Assembly (NCBI GenBank): GCA_944474755.1
Contig: OX104120.1
Location: 41,768,067 to 41,832,066, forward strand
DNA length: 64,000 nucleotides
Origin: Limnoperna fortunei
Taxonomy: Eukaryota > Mollusca > Bivalvia > Mytilida > Modiolidae
Direction of reading: 5' to 3'
Shown here: one piece after another, positions 25,201 through 34,782 of the stretch
Numbering within the stretch: position 1 is the stretch's first letter
Layout of the letters: the number at the start of each line of letters is the position of its first letter
Notes under the pieces: generated by a model
What the model saw: the letters and a program-made list of their open reading frames with translations, nothing else
What the model was told of the DNA's origin: nothing
Database searches by the model: none
Made by a program: the position numbers and the translations under genes

Positions 25201-28200
25201 GAACCCCACATGGGTAAAAGCGTTTCTTCTGACCTATCGTCGAGGTTTTACATCTGCAGATTGGATTAAAATCAATATCGACTACCTTTTTATAAGCCCG
25301 TCGGAACACCCGGGAGGCGTCCACAGCGATGTCCGCTCTCCAACTCAAACAGTTGTCCGAACTTCATGAAACTTAGGGAAAATATTTCGGGGCAAAATAT
25401 CTTTGCCACATTAGATAACCAGCCAAATCACTTAATCCCCTAAGAGTTTATTTAATTCGCCCTGTCCGCGATCTATCTCAACGGTTGATGTCCAATCTTC
25501 TTGAAACTTGGGGAAAATGTTTACGGGCATAATGTCTCGACCAAGTTCGATAACCAGCCAAATTGCTTTAGGCACTTCAGAGTTATGACCCTTTATATAA
25601 AAAAATGGCAAATTCACCTTGACCACTCTCTATCTCAAACAGTTGTTTTCTGAATTTCATGAAACTTGGGGAAAATGTTTATGGGCATACTATCTCGGCC
25701 AAGTTCGATCATCAGCTAAATTGCTAAAGAGTTATGGCAGTTAAAACATGGCAAATTCACCCTGTCCGCGCTCTATCTCAAAGTTGTTGTCCGATCTTCA
25801 TGAAACGGGGAAAATGTTTGTGAGCATAATATATCGATCAAGTTCGATAACCAGCCAAATCGCCCTACACACTATAGAGTTATGGCTTTAAATTATTACA
25901 AAAATGCAAAATTGGTCTCTGCTCTTAGCGAAATATTTGTTCGTTGATTTTCATGAATGCATGTGGAATAATTGGCCAGTTATCAAGTTCAGTTCCCATG
26001 ACTTAAATGCCCTGTAAATTACTATTTACGAAGCTGCTTATTAATTCCATTAAATTTATTTTTCTTATAAGGATTCCTACAACTAAATACATGGAAACAT
26101 CGCTTTGTCAAACTTTTTAATCATTTACCAAAATTATTATATAATAAAACAATTACCGTCTTTTGTATTGGTCTATACAAGTTTTAATATACTCAAAATT
26201 TAATATTCCCCTCCGCCTTTGGTCAATGTTTAATTTTTGAGTCTATTAAAAAATATCGACCTCTACAAAAGACTATAAATGTAAATGTAGTAACATAATA
26301 AAATTATGACTTTAAAGTGCAAAACATTTTTACGAGCAGAATATTCGTAAAGAGAACGGTAATAAACGATGCCTATCAATCGTTCTATTTTAGCAGTCAA
26401 ATTGTGTTGATAGTACAATGTATAGTCAAATTGTGTTGATAGTACAATGTATAAAGTTTGCGATATACTGGAACTGATCGCAAATCATATCAACTTTAGA
26501 CACACTTATTCCTAACATATGTACATTTATTCAGGTACTGGTTACAACCCGTTAACGTTTGTTGCACAAGCTGGTATGGACCAGTTCCAACAAATGGCAC
26601 AATGTAAGTCAACTGAAATTTATAGAAGATATGTATGTTACAATGAAACTGAATTTTTGGACAGTCATATTATTACTATGACAACAGTAGTAAATAATCA
26701 ATTATTACAAATACAACTTAAGCGGGGCTGAAATGCTGTATAAACTATTTGTTGTTTCGACTTGAGAAGAAAAAAAACTGTAAATGAATTGTACAATTCT
26801 TCAAATTCTTATTTCAAGTTTAGTAAAGCTTACACGTGTACTCAAGAATTGCTAAGTGTGTCCATCTGCACTAGCTACATATGCCTTCGAATGTTCGGAT
26901 CAACCTCGGATACGTCTAAAAAATAAGATTTACATTCTGATAATATATGGGCATTCAGAGAATTTTGTAATGTATAACAAAACTTTAGTAAGTAGCCATT
27001 TGTAATTACAGCAATGATGGGCGGAAGTGGAAGCGGAGGAAGTGGGTTTCAACCCGGAAGTATGGGTGGAAGTTTTAACTTTCAGCCAGGCCAAATGAAT
27101 GGCCAGCCTGGAACGTCAGGAGGTGGATCGAGTGGATCTGGTTCAGGGGGATTTGATATGGGCTCTGGTGGATTTAATATGGGATCGGGAGGATCAAGTA
27201 GTGGATCTGGATCTGGATCTGGAGGATTTAATATGGGATCAGGGGGATCTGGCGGTTTTGATATGAGTTCAGGATCAGGGGGTTTCAATATGGGTTCAGG
27301 TGGAGGATCTACTAGTGGATCTGGATCTGGTTCCGGATCAGGGGGATTCAATTTGGGATCACTATTTGGAAATGGGGGCTCCGGATCAGGTGGTACAGGT
27401 TCTGGAGGATTTGACTTGGGATCTTTATTTGGAAATGGTGGTTCAAACAGCGGAACAGGAAGCTCAAATACTGGATCAGGTGGATTTAATCTAGGATCCT
27501 TGACGGGTTCTGGTGGTTCTAGCTCCGGAGGTTCAGGTAGTGGTGGATCAGCTAGTGGTTTAAGCAGTGGAGGCTCCGGAGATCCAGGTACATGTGAAGT
27601 AAAAAAAATTATCCCATTAGTTTGTCGCAGCTTTTATTTATGTGTAACAACAACAAAAGTGAATTTCTGATTTATTAGAAAACTAACTTCTCGTTATCAA
27701 ATTTAGGAATGTTCAACACATTGGCAAAAAAATATTCTAATATGACGTGCTTTAAAGGCTTTGAGACCACAACTGTGGTAAAAAAATGAAAAAAATCTAT
27801 GAGCAACACGCGCTGAGAAGGGCGTGTTTTAAATGGCTGTTCCTATTACAAAAATGTAACTCCCACCGGAAAGCTATTGCATATGACGTACAAATCTTAT
27901 AAATAGCGACACGCGCTATAATTATCTGTTGCAATATATTGTGTGTAACATTGACGAAACAGCCAGTTTATGGCGGAAATAATGTTTTCTATAGGTACGA
28001 AAATATTATAAATGTACTCTAATTGTCTTATTAGAATAGACATAATTCACGGAGGCTGTGATTTATCATTGTTTTACCACGGGATGACCATTTATGTAGT
28101 TATTTTATCCCTCGCTGTCGCTCGGGATAAAATAATACGTCATAAATGGTCACCCCGTGGTAAAACAATGATAAACCACAGCCTCCGTGAATTATTTCTT

Positions 28201-29749
28201 AAATCATCAGGGTAATAGTTTTAATGGCATCAATATTATTTTTTTTAAACCCTGTCAAGTCAACAAAATTTTAGATACAGTAAGAATAATTAATGTTCTG
28301 TGTTTTTTTTGATCGTTATGCATAATCAGCTGTTTAACGTCAGAAAAATATTTGTATGATATATATATTTTTGTGTGCGATTTAACAGTAGCAGAAAACA
28401 TATTAAAGGCGCTCGTACATTGTGTCTGTCTCTAGCTATATGTATAGAAATACTTTGACAAAACATTCTACCAAGCTAAAAAAAACCCGAGTACGTTTTT
28501 GGTACGAAGGATAGCAGACAATTCTTAACCAGGAAACCAATAGGGAAAAACAAATACATTTCCACAAAGACTAAACAAACAATACAAGAGATGAACAAAT
28601 AAACACCACTGAATAACTTAAGGAGTGGGGGTTGAACCCATGTGCCAAGAAAGGGTATCAATGCAGTACTATAGTCTAGCGCACTCTTATTTGTGCCGAT
28701 TTACCTTCTCTGTTTTTAATAAAATATTATTTTCAGGTCAAAGTTCATCTAGCAGCTGTTCTTCTACAGGTAATTTAAAATTAAAAACAATCAAATCACG
28801 TCTCCATTGAACATTTATCAAAATTAAAATGTTTACTTTTAAAAAGCTTTTAACAAAAATATTCATAAATATTTTCTTTTTGGGGTATTAGTACAAATTT
28901 CTTGAAATTTGATTCGCTTAATTTCACTCCCGTCAAAAAAAGTCATGTTTGTCTATTTTCTAACAATATGTTAGGTATGTTGCTATTTTTAAAGAATATA
29001 TGAGGCATGCTACTAAATATAGATCTGGATTTCTGGTTTGATTGATATACCAGTAAACAATATGGCAGGTGTACCACGACCAATAGATGATTTGTTATTT
29101 TTTCTTTATTGTATGTTTTTCAGATGTTAAAATATAAAAGTTATTGTTATCACTGTCTTTAAATAGCCATAAAACATAATGAAATATATTTATTTATATT
29201 ATACTTCATACAAAAATATAGACTTTTCATAGGATATTTGATATAAGACATTTTGGTCTATTCCTCTCTTACCCCGCCCCTTTGGTTGCAACGATATATC
29301 ACCCCGACTCGGGATATATCACACCGTCAACCGGAGATGTTGCGTTCCGGTCTGTGTGCGCACCAACAATTATACAATTTTTTGTACTTCCGCCAATTTG
29401 ATATATCGAAAAAGTGTATTAAGTATAATATAACACATACTGCCTGTTGTAGAGGATGTTACGCCAGAGTATCCCACTCTCGGGTGATATATTTACCTCG
29501 TGAGATACTCTGGCGTAACACCCTCTACAACAGGCAGTAAATGTATAATAACTGTACACGAGTCAACATTCCAACAAGAAATGTCAAAAGTCCATAATTG
29601 AAGATTTATAATTGAATATCTTTCATCGATATCCTAGATTTCTATTGTTTCAACCCGTTGCAGATGACGTGGAATCATTCTTTGCCTTTCTGAATGAAAC
29701 CGGTAGCCATGAAAGCAGCGAAGACTTTCACAGTAAACAAACAATTTAA
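22198..29749 (+). CDS. gene B: secreted repetitive silk-like protein (6 exons, 617 aa)
   Basis: Exons are 22198-22258, 22869-23897, 26535-26603, 27012-27587, 28737-28769 and 29664-29749. All five introns are phase 1 with GT..AG ends, and the joined frame is open to a TAA. The order is: a signal peptide (MAVILFIALILVNECTS); an RR-containing start of the mature protein; thirteen 23-residue units ('ANIQLPGGSSVNANLQNGQ'); a short linker 'TGYNPLTFVAQAGMDQFQQM'; a Gly/Ser/Phe/Met-rich domain with repeated GSGGFNMGSGG and GSGSGGFDLGSLFGNGG; a Ser-rich exon with one Cys; and an acidic tail (DDVESFFAFLNETG...SSEDFHS). The repeats have Pro-Gly-Gly and Asn-Gly turns between beta-prone strands. No enzymatic motif is seen. 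A structural, fibre- or matrix-forming role is inferred from composition. The domain order resembles gene A, suggesting paralogy by shared layout. Confidence 0.85.
22869..23897 (+). CDS. gene B exon 2: thirteen 23-residue repeats
   Basis: A single 1029-base exon. After 'YRRQLSGNANIDLGSAG' come thirteen units of 69 bp. Two unit classes alternate: 'NVNVGVQNGQVS' and '(V/I)NANLQNGQLS'. The three-unit segment at about 23162 recurs at about 23438 (276 bp later, four units), showing recent expansion by a four-unit block. Donor G|GTGAGT. Confidence 0.9.
25310..25930. repeat. intronic tandem repeat, about five units of ~150 bp
   Basis: Inside intron 2 of gene B, units contain 'CGCTCTATCTCAAACAGTTG', 'CTTCATGAAACTTGGGGAAA' and 'AAGTTCGATAACCAGCCAAA'. 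They resemble in style the 14.0-14.7 kb repeat (both have a 'TGAAACTT.GGGAAA' core). Confidence 0.8.
26398..26457. repeat. 31-bp direct duplication
   Basis: 'GTCAAATTGTGTTGATAG' followed by 'TACAATGTATA' occurs twice in tandem, less than 100 bases upstream of exon 3 of gene B. Confidence 0.85.
26535..26603 (+). CDS. gene B exon 3: short linker exon
   Basis: 'TTTATTCAG' acceptor and T|GTAAGT donor, phase 1 at both ends, encoding 'TGYNPLTFVAQAGMDQFQQM' plus AQ. It is the one clearly non-repetitive, amphipathic stretch between the two repeat domains. Confidence 0.75.
27012..27587 (+). CDS. gene B exon 4: Gly/Ser-rich silk-like domain
   Basis: It encodes about 190 residues, mainly Gly and Ser, with regularly spaced Phe-(Asn/Asp)-(Met/Leu). 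The first half uses 'SGGFNMGSGG', the second 'GGFDLGSLFGNGG'. The GSLFGNGG element echoes 'NNLFGNF' and 'GNLFGAGSG' in the tail of gene A. The antisense Pro-rich open frame over this exon is a shadow of the same repeat. Confidence 0.85.
28042..28194. repeat. near-perfect fold-back element
   Basis: 'TAATTCACGGAGGCTGTG' to 'CCATTTATG' in the left arm is inverted exactly or nearly so in the right arm ending 'CCTCCGTGAATTA'. Arms are about 70 bases; the loop is centred on TCGCTGTCGCTCGGG. It lies in intron 4 of gene B. Confidence 0.92.
28737..28769 (+). CDS. gene B exon 5: Ser-rich micro-exon
   Basis: A 33-base exon after 'TATTATTTTCAG', donor G|GTAATT, encoding GQSSSSSCSST. It holds the only Cys of the mature protein, which could make a disulfide-linked dimer (inference). 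Confidence 0.65.
29435..29543. repeat. fold-back element
   Basis: 'CTGCCTGTTGTAGAGG' and 'TTACGCCAGAGTATC' are inverted as 'GATACTCTGGCGTAA' and 'CCTCTACAACAGGCAG'. Arms of about 38 bases; it lies in the last intron of gene B. Confidence 0.9.
29664..29749 (+). CDS. gene B exon 6: acidic C-terminus
   Basis: Acceptor 'CCCGTTGCAG', then DDVESFFAFLNETGSHESSE and a short tail to TAA at 29747. Composition differs from the rest of the protein. An AATAAA follows at 29806. Confidence 0.7.
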
Positions 29750-29805
29750 ATCGACAAAATACATAATGCATGATTTAAATCAGGACCCACGCATTTTTTA
29801 AGTCA

Positions 29806-29811
29806 AATAAA
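29806..29811 (+). terminator. polyadenylation signal of gene B
   Basis: AATAAA 57 bases past the stop codon. Confidence 0.55.
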
Positions 29812-30058
29812 ATGTAAATATAACAATTGAATGCATTATTTTGAAGTTTCAGTGACGTATCAAAGCGTTGACCAAAACATATTTTTATCATGAAGCGCTT
29901 CATTAAAATGTGCTTCGGTCAAACATTTCACACTTAAATAAAACTTTAAAAGAATGAATTCAATTCCGGAATAATAACACGGTACCACGAAGAAGGTGGT
30001 GCTGTAAATGACTGGTGACATGAATAAATCCCTTTATCCCACTCATAAACACTTTATA

Positions 30059-30181
30059 GATTATTACATGGCATTTTCCATATTGGCCCTGATATCAGCC
30101 AGAGACTCCCATATCAATCCCGAGAGCCTGCTCGAGAGCTGATGCCAGGGCCGATATGGAAAATGACATGATATAATCTGT
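30059..30181. repeat. fold-back element (family 2, copy 1)
   Basis: 'GATTATTACATGGCATTTTCC' start and an inverted end '..GGAAAATGACATGATATAATC'. A related copy lies at about 31757-31902, so the Tc1 element between them is flanked by two members of one fold-back family. Confidence 0.8.
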
Positions 30182-30612
30182 TTATCACATATTTGATTAC
30201 CACTAATTAACCTTTTATCCGAAAATAAAGCGGCTTAAACAGTTCAATATTTAAAAAAACATAATAAAACACATATCATATACAAAACTCTAAACAGTTC
30301 AATATCATAGGTTTTAGACGAAAGAAAGTATTTATCAAAGATGTGTCAATCAATTAAAGCTCATTGGTTTCTTTTGGTTTTGTATTTTCATTCTTCATAC
30401 TATCGACAAATGTAGAAGTTTTTTCTACAGTGACAGCAATAAACCTGTCATCATCCGTCATTTTGTTAATTAAAGTTCGTCTGCTTTGTTGACATATAAG
30501 TGGAAGTGCAAAATTAAAGCAGCTTATATCGGTATTAGATCAGAGGGATAATATCGGTCATATCAAATATGCAAAAAAGTTCATATCACTACCAAATATG
30601 TGATAATATATA

Positions 30613-31752
30613 CTCACTCCAAAAAGAAACGCAACATACAAAAACAAATGGGAATTTTACTTCATATATTATTTTAACAATTTATCATATAAATAATTAA
30701 TACGGAAATGTTAAAATTGGCACACTTCTTGTTCGTGAGTTCTTTTATCATGGAATATAACATTTTGTCACATATTGTTAATAAATCACTTATAAAATGT
30801 CAGTATCTGTTGTGCCCACCATTTGCTTGTAAATGCCGTTACTCTTCTTGGCATGGATTCAATTAAACGTTTAGTACGAACATGCGGTATATTTTGACAA
30901 TCATACTGAAGTGCCTGCTCTCATTGTTGCAGATTTTGCGGCGGCGGTTGTCGTTGGCGCACGCGCCGATCCAGTTCATCCCACATATGTTCAATTGGGT
31001 TAAGATCCGGAGATCGTGATTGTCAACGGACCACATTGACACTCTGTTGCTCTAAAAAATCTACTGTTACATGTGCTGTATGTGGTCGGGGATTGTCTTG
31101 TTGAAAAAGATCTCTTTAAATGTCAATTACAGGGAAAAATGCGGCCGTATAATTTCGTCTCTATACCTTTCTACAAAACAGTTTTGCGCAAAACTTTCAT
31201 TTTAGCGCCTGTACACTCGTATGAGACCCTCTCGCTTTTTAAGTTGAAAACGTGTCTCATCGCTGAACCATACTATTTTCCAGTTCTGTAAATTCCTTAC
31301 ACGAACGGTGTTGCTCAGTGTTGCTCCGACGTAAGTTCTTTTTGACCGCAATCCATTGCGTACTGTATGTGGTGATATACGGCGCAACCCAAGAACGTTT
31401 ACAGTTGTTTCTGTTGCAGCTATAGTCCTGTTCCGTTTCGACCGACAGCGATATTCCGGATAGCAGAATCTAACCTTGGCATAGCGTCACCTCATCAGAA
31501 CTTTTTTTACTAAAGCAGTCAAGAAAATAAATAGCGGCGTTTTATACCGATTGTCTGCGTCTTTAGAAATGCGTAATTCATAGTGTTTTCCAGATTTTTA
31601 CCACAGTCTTTCACCTGGAAATCTTTAGTTAAGGTGTAATTATAATGTTATATATATATTTTTGAATATTTATAAGTTATTTGTCCCCCCCCCCCCAAAA
31701 AAAAAATGATTTGACAAAAATTATCCGATGTTGTGTTTCTTTTTTGAGTGAG
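30613..31752 (-). mobile_element. Tc1/mariner element, defective
   Basis: Terminal inverted repeats (CTCACTCCAAAAAGAAAC at the left; 'GTTTCTTTTTTGAGTGAG' at the right) are each flanked by a TA target dinucleotide. Inside, the minus strand shows a decayed Tc1-type transposase: RTYVGATLSN, KIVWFSDETRF (first part of the DDE core), QQDNPRPHTA, SPDLNPIEH.WDEL and SMPRRVTA. Stops and frameshifts break the frame several times, so it is inactive. Confidence 0.92.
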
Positions 31753-31756
31753 TATT

Positions 31757-31902
31757 GATTATTACATGGTTATTTTTCATATTAGCTCTGGTATCAGCAC
31801 CGAGACTCACAGACTCACATATCAGCCACGAGGGCTTTAGCCCAAGGGCTGATATGGGTCGAGGGCTTTTTCAATATGGAAATGACCATATAATAATCTG
31901 TT
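31757..31902. repeat. fold-back element (family 2, copy 2)
   Basis: Same ends as the element at 30059 ('GATTATTACATGG', 'CATATAATAATC'), with an internal palindrome 'CATATCAGCCACGAGGGC' / 'GCCCAAGGGCTGATATG'. Confidence 0.75.
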
Positions 31903-33941
31903 TAACATAATTTGGTCATATGTCTCCGAGGCTAATATTGATATTTGCCCTGTTCCATGGCTAATGTCGACATTCATCCTGTTCCCTGGGACTAATATCG
32001 ATATTCGCCTGATGACTGTTAACTTACACTGACTTCCTGACTTCATGGAAAGATTTACTTATATTTACAATAAATATGTAATAATTGATGATAACAAGGA
32101 GTCAACAGGGAGTGCAATATTAGTTTTACAGTAATAAATGATTGCATGGCTGTTTTCTACTGAGTTTAATGCGCAAACGTGACCTTTCATGCAATATTAT
32201 TAAAGTGTTTTAAATTAAAGCATATACACTCATCTTCTCTTGTTGATTTGTGAAAAAGATAATAGAAACTTAATTACGGCATAATTGTATGAGAAGTCTT
32301 ATGTAAACGTAAACTGATATTGTAAAAATCGAACAAGTTGAACCCAGTTCCATAAACTAAAAGACCATTCTTTTAGGGAATAAAGAGGCATAAACATAAG
32401 ACCCTGTTACTGCTTTTGGAGTTAAAGAAAGGCTGTTCGTTGTTGTTAGGGATGTACTTGTACCTATGTAATTTCCATTTGATAGGGACTCAATCTTAGG
32501 TCCCTTGTTGAGCGAGTGCCACGGTCTCGATATATGTAGTGGCTATTGTTTTTTCGATAGTTTAATTTTTTAACTTCGTGCATTGGTAGATAAAAATAAA
32601 AAATTCTTCTATACTGAATTCAATAATTACCAAGTGTCTTGTTTTTATCTTGTTATATAAAACAAACCTGATTAAGCATTGGTAGATAAACAAAAAGATT
32701 CTTCTATACTGAAATCAATAATTACGAAGTGTCATATTTTTTATCTTATTGTAAAAAACACACTTGATTGAGAATAGTGTACATGCAGAGAAGGAAATAA
32801 ACGTAAGGTGTTTTCGATAACTATAATGTTAAATAAGAATTTGAGGCTTTATATGGTGAAATACATATAATTAATTCGAACCTGAGAAAAAGATCTACAT
32901 GGAGTTTTTTTATAGTAGGATATTATATTTTACACCTTACAACATTGATTATGTGAGTGCGATACCGCTGTGTGCTTTTCATATGTTTGAAGTGAGTATG
33001 ACACTAGTGAGTAAGACGATTAAAATTGTCTTTTCAAATATATGACGTCAACCAGGTAAATTACACAAAAATACCATTAGGAGCCTCTAAATCAAAATAA
33101 GTTAATAGCTTTGTGGGGTGTCTTCTGGCTATTCCAACATTTTAAAATTACCTATTCTGGCTATTCCAACATGCTCAGAACAATAGATGTTGTTATTGTG
33201 TAATGTGTTGTTTTAATAATTAGTCAATAATTAATTTTCCAGGTAAATTTTTAAAATGTAATTTTATCTGGTAATTTTAGAATAAAAATATTTAGAAAAA
33301 TATTTTTTTTTAAATTTATTTAACATGAAAATGTTGGATAACTTAATTTTAAATAAATTTAGGTCCCAGACCTACAAACCATCTTGAAGGGTGGCATGGC
33401 AAACTGAAAAAATTGGTCAAGTCTCAACACCAAAATATATTCATCGCGCAGTACTTAACTGCAAAGCGTGTTCTCAAGAAAATAAAATACAGGGAGCTCA
33501 AAAACAGACTTGCTACTTTGAAGAAACGTTTTTCAAGTAATGTGATGACACTAGTAGAGTATGCTAATGCTGCATCACATTTACTACATATTGATTGACA
33601 TGTTATAACTTTACAATTCTGTATACATGTTGTGTGCTATTTATTTTATTTTGTTTAGTACTAATGCAAACAAATATATTTTCCTTTGTGGACTGTAATT
33701 AACTTCTCTTGCGAATTATTTTTAATAAAAATACCACACCCTAAACCCTCAAATTCCAATTGTAATGAGAAATGCTTTGCACATTGCTACCGAAGTGCAG
33801 ACGACAAATCAAGTTAAGTTTAGAGGGACAAATAATAAGTAAAATAAAAGTACTGATGAAATCCGTAGCCAAGCCGAAAACGGCATAGGAAAAATCGAGG
33901 AAAATGACATGTGATAAAAGAAGAGTACTTTTTTTAGAAGG

Positions 33942-34268
33942 CAGTGGTGTAGCTAGGTTCTGATTGCAGTGCGCGCAAAACTTACGGCATGGTGTCTGGG
34001 TCCAGGGTGGGGGGAGCGAAGCTGCCCCCTACCCCGTAAACCCCGCGAATATAGCCTTTTAAGAACTAAATTTTAAGTGTATGGAAGCCTCCGGACTGAA
34101 TACTACCCAGACAGTATGGTTGGAGAATTTTTAGACTGAAAACTACCCAGAACATATAGAATGAGTATACCTCTTTCTTTCCATTGTTCTTTCTTTTTTA
34201 TAAAAAAAATTTGCCGTTTCGTTTGTGCACGCAGGTACGTCGCTGTGTAAATGGTAGCTACGCCACTG
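33942..34268. mobile_element. hAT-like MITE inside copy 1
   Basis: Terminal inverted repeats CAGTGGTGTAGCTA and TAGCTACGCCACTG, with the direct repeat GAAGGCAG on both sides (33937-33944 and 34269-34276). The equivalent place in the duplicated copy (about 54645) reads straight through 'TTTAGAAGGCATTATTATTT', an empty site. The TIR resembles hAT-type non-autonomous elements; the 8-bp flank overlaps the TIR by 3 bases, so the superfamily is not certain. Confidence 0.8.
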
Positions 34269-34332
34269 GAAGGCAGTATTATTTACAGTTGTACCACATA
34301 CGTCAACCTTGACATGTTTGGGTTTTGGTTTT

Positions 34333-34344
34333 TATATATATAAA
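34333..34344 (+). promoter_or_regulatory. putative TATA box of gene C
   Basis: TTATATATATAA followed by 'GGAAGTAGCAA' and 'CAGAACTAA', about 325 bases before the start codon. The same arrangement is kept in the duplicated copy at about 54705-54730. There is no transcript evidence in the window. Confidence 0.4.
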
Positions 34345-34667
34345 TGGAAGTAGCAATACACACGATACGCAGAACTAAGAATAAGCAGTTATCGAAATCA
34401 CCTTTCTATCGAAAACACCTTACGAGACTAACGAATCTTGTTACTAGCATATTATTAACGATTCGCAGATGACTAAATATATATCTAAATTATAAGACCG
34501 TCTCCATCGTTTAATAAAAAGTTGCTACGCTTTTTGTCGCGAAAATTGCATATTAAACATTAGTATTATAATAAATAAATAAAAATAAATAAATTTTATT
34601 TAGAGTCGGCATATATTACAAGAAAAACATAAGCACTGACGTGCTTTTGGCCGACATAATTATAATC

Positions 34668-34782
34668 ATGATAACTGCGTTATCTGCTATATTCGTCATT
34701 TTAGCTGGAATTTCATCACAGAATCCACCATCTGGAAGTTGTTTGTGCTTAACCGGAACTGACGTAATTGTTCACGCAGATG
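34668..34782 (+). CDS. gene C exon 1: signal peptide and start of SH3b
   Basis: ATG with hydrophobic ALSAIFVILAGIS, then 'SCLCLTGTDVIVHADG'. The first SH3b strand (DVIVHADG) corresponds to the 'NVRSGPG' strand of bacterial SH3 domains. Donor G|GTAATA. Confidence 0.85.

Larger units (their letters stand above)
31990..34667. repeat. 5' part of segmental duplication, copy 1 (upstream of gene C)
   Basis: This non-coding block matches 53450-54826 plus 58537-58663: shared markers include 'GTTGTTGTTAGGGATGTAC', 'CACGG(T/C)CTCGATATATGT', 'TCTTCTATACTGAATTCAA' and 'CACAAAAATACCATTA'. Copy-specific insertions are a MITE (33942-34268) and a short insert at about 34570-34660. I see no exon in it. Confidence 0.85.

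Noticed and set aside
27082..27351. Pro-rich minus-strand open frame
   Set aside because: It is the antisense of the Gly/Ser-rich exon 4 of gene B; Gly/Ser codons read backwards give Pro and Asp.
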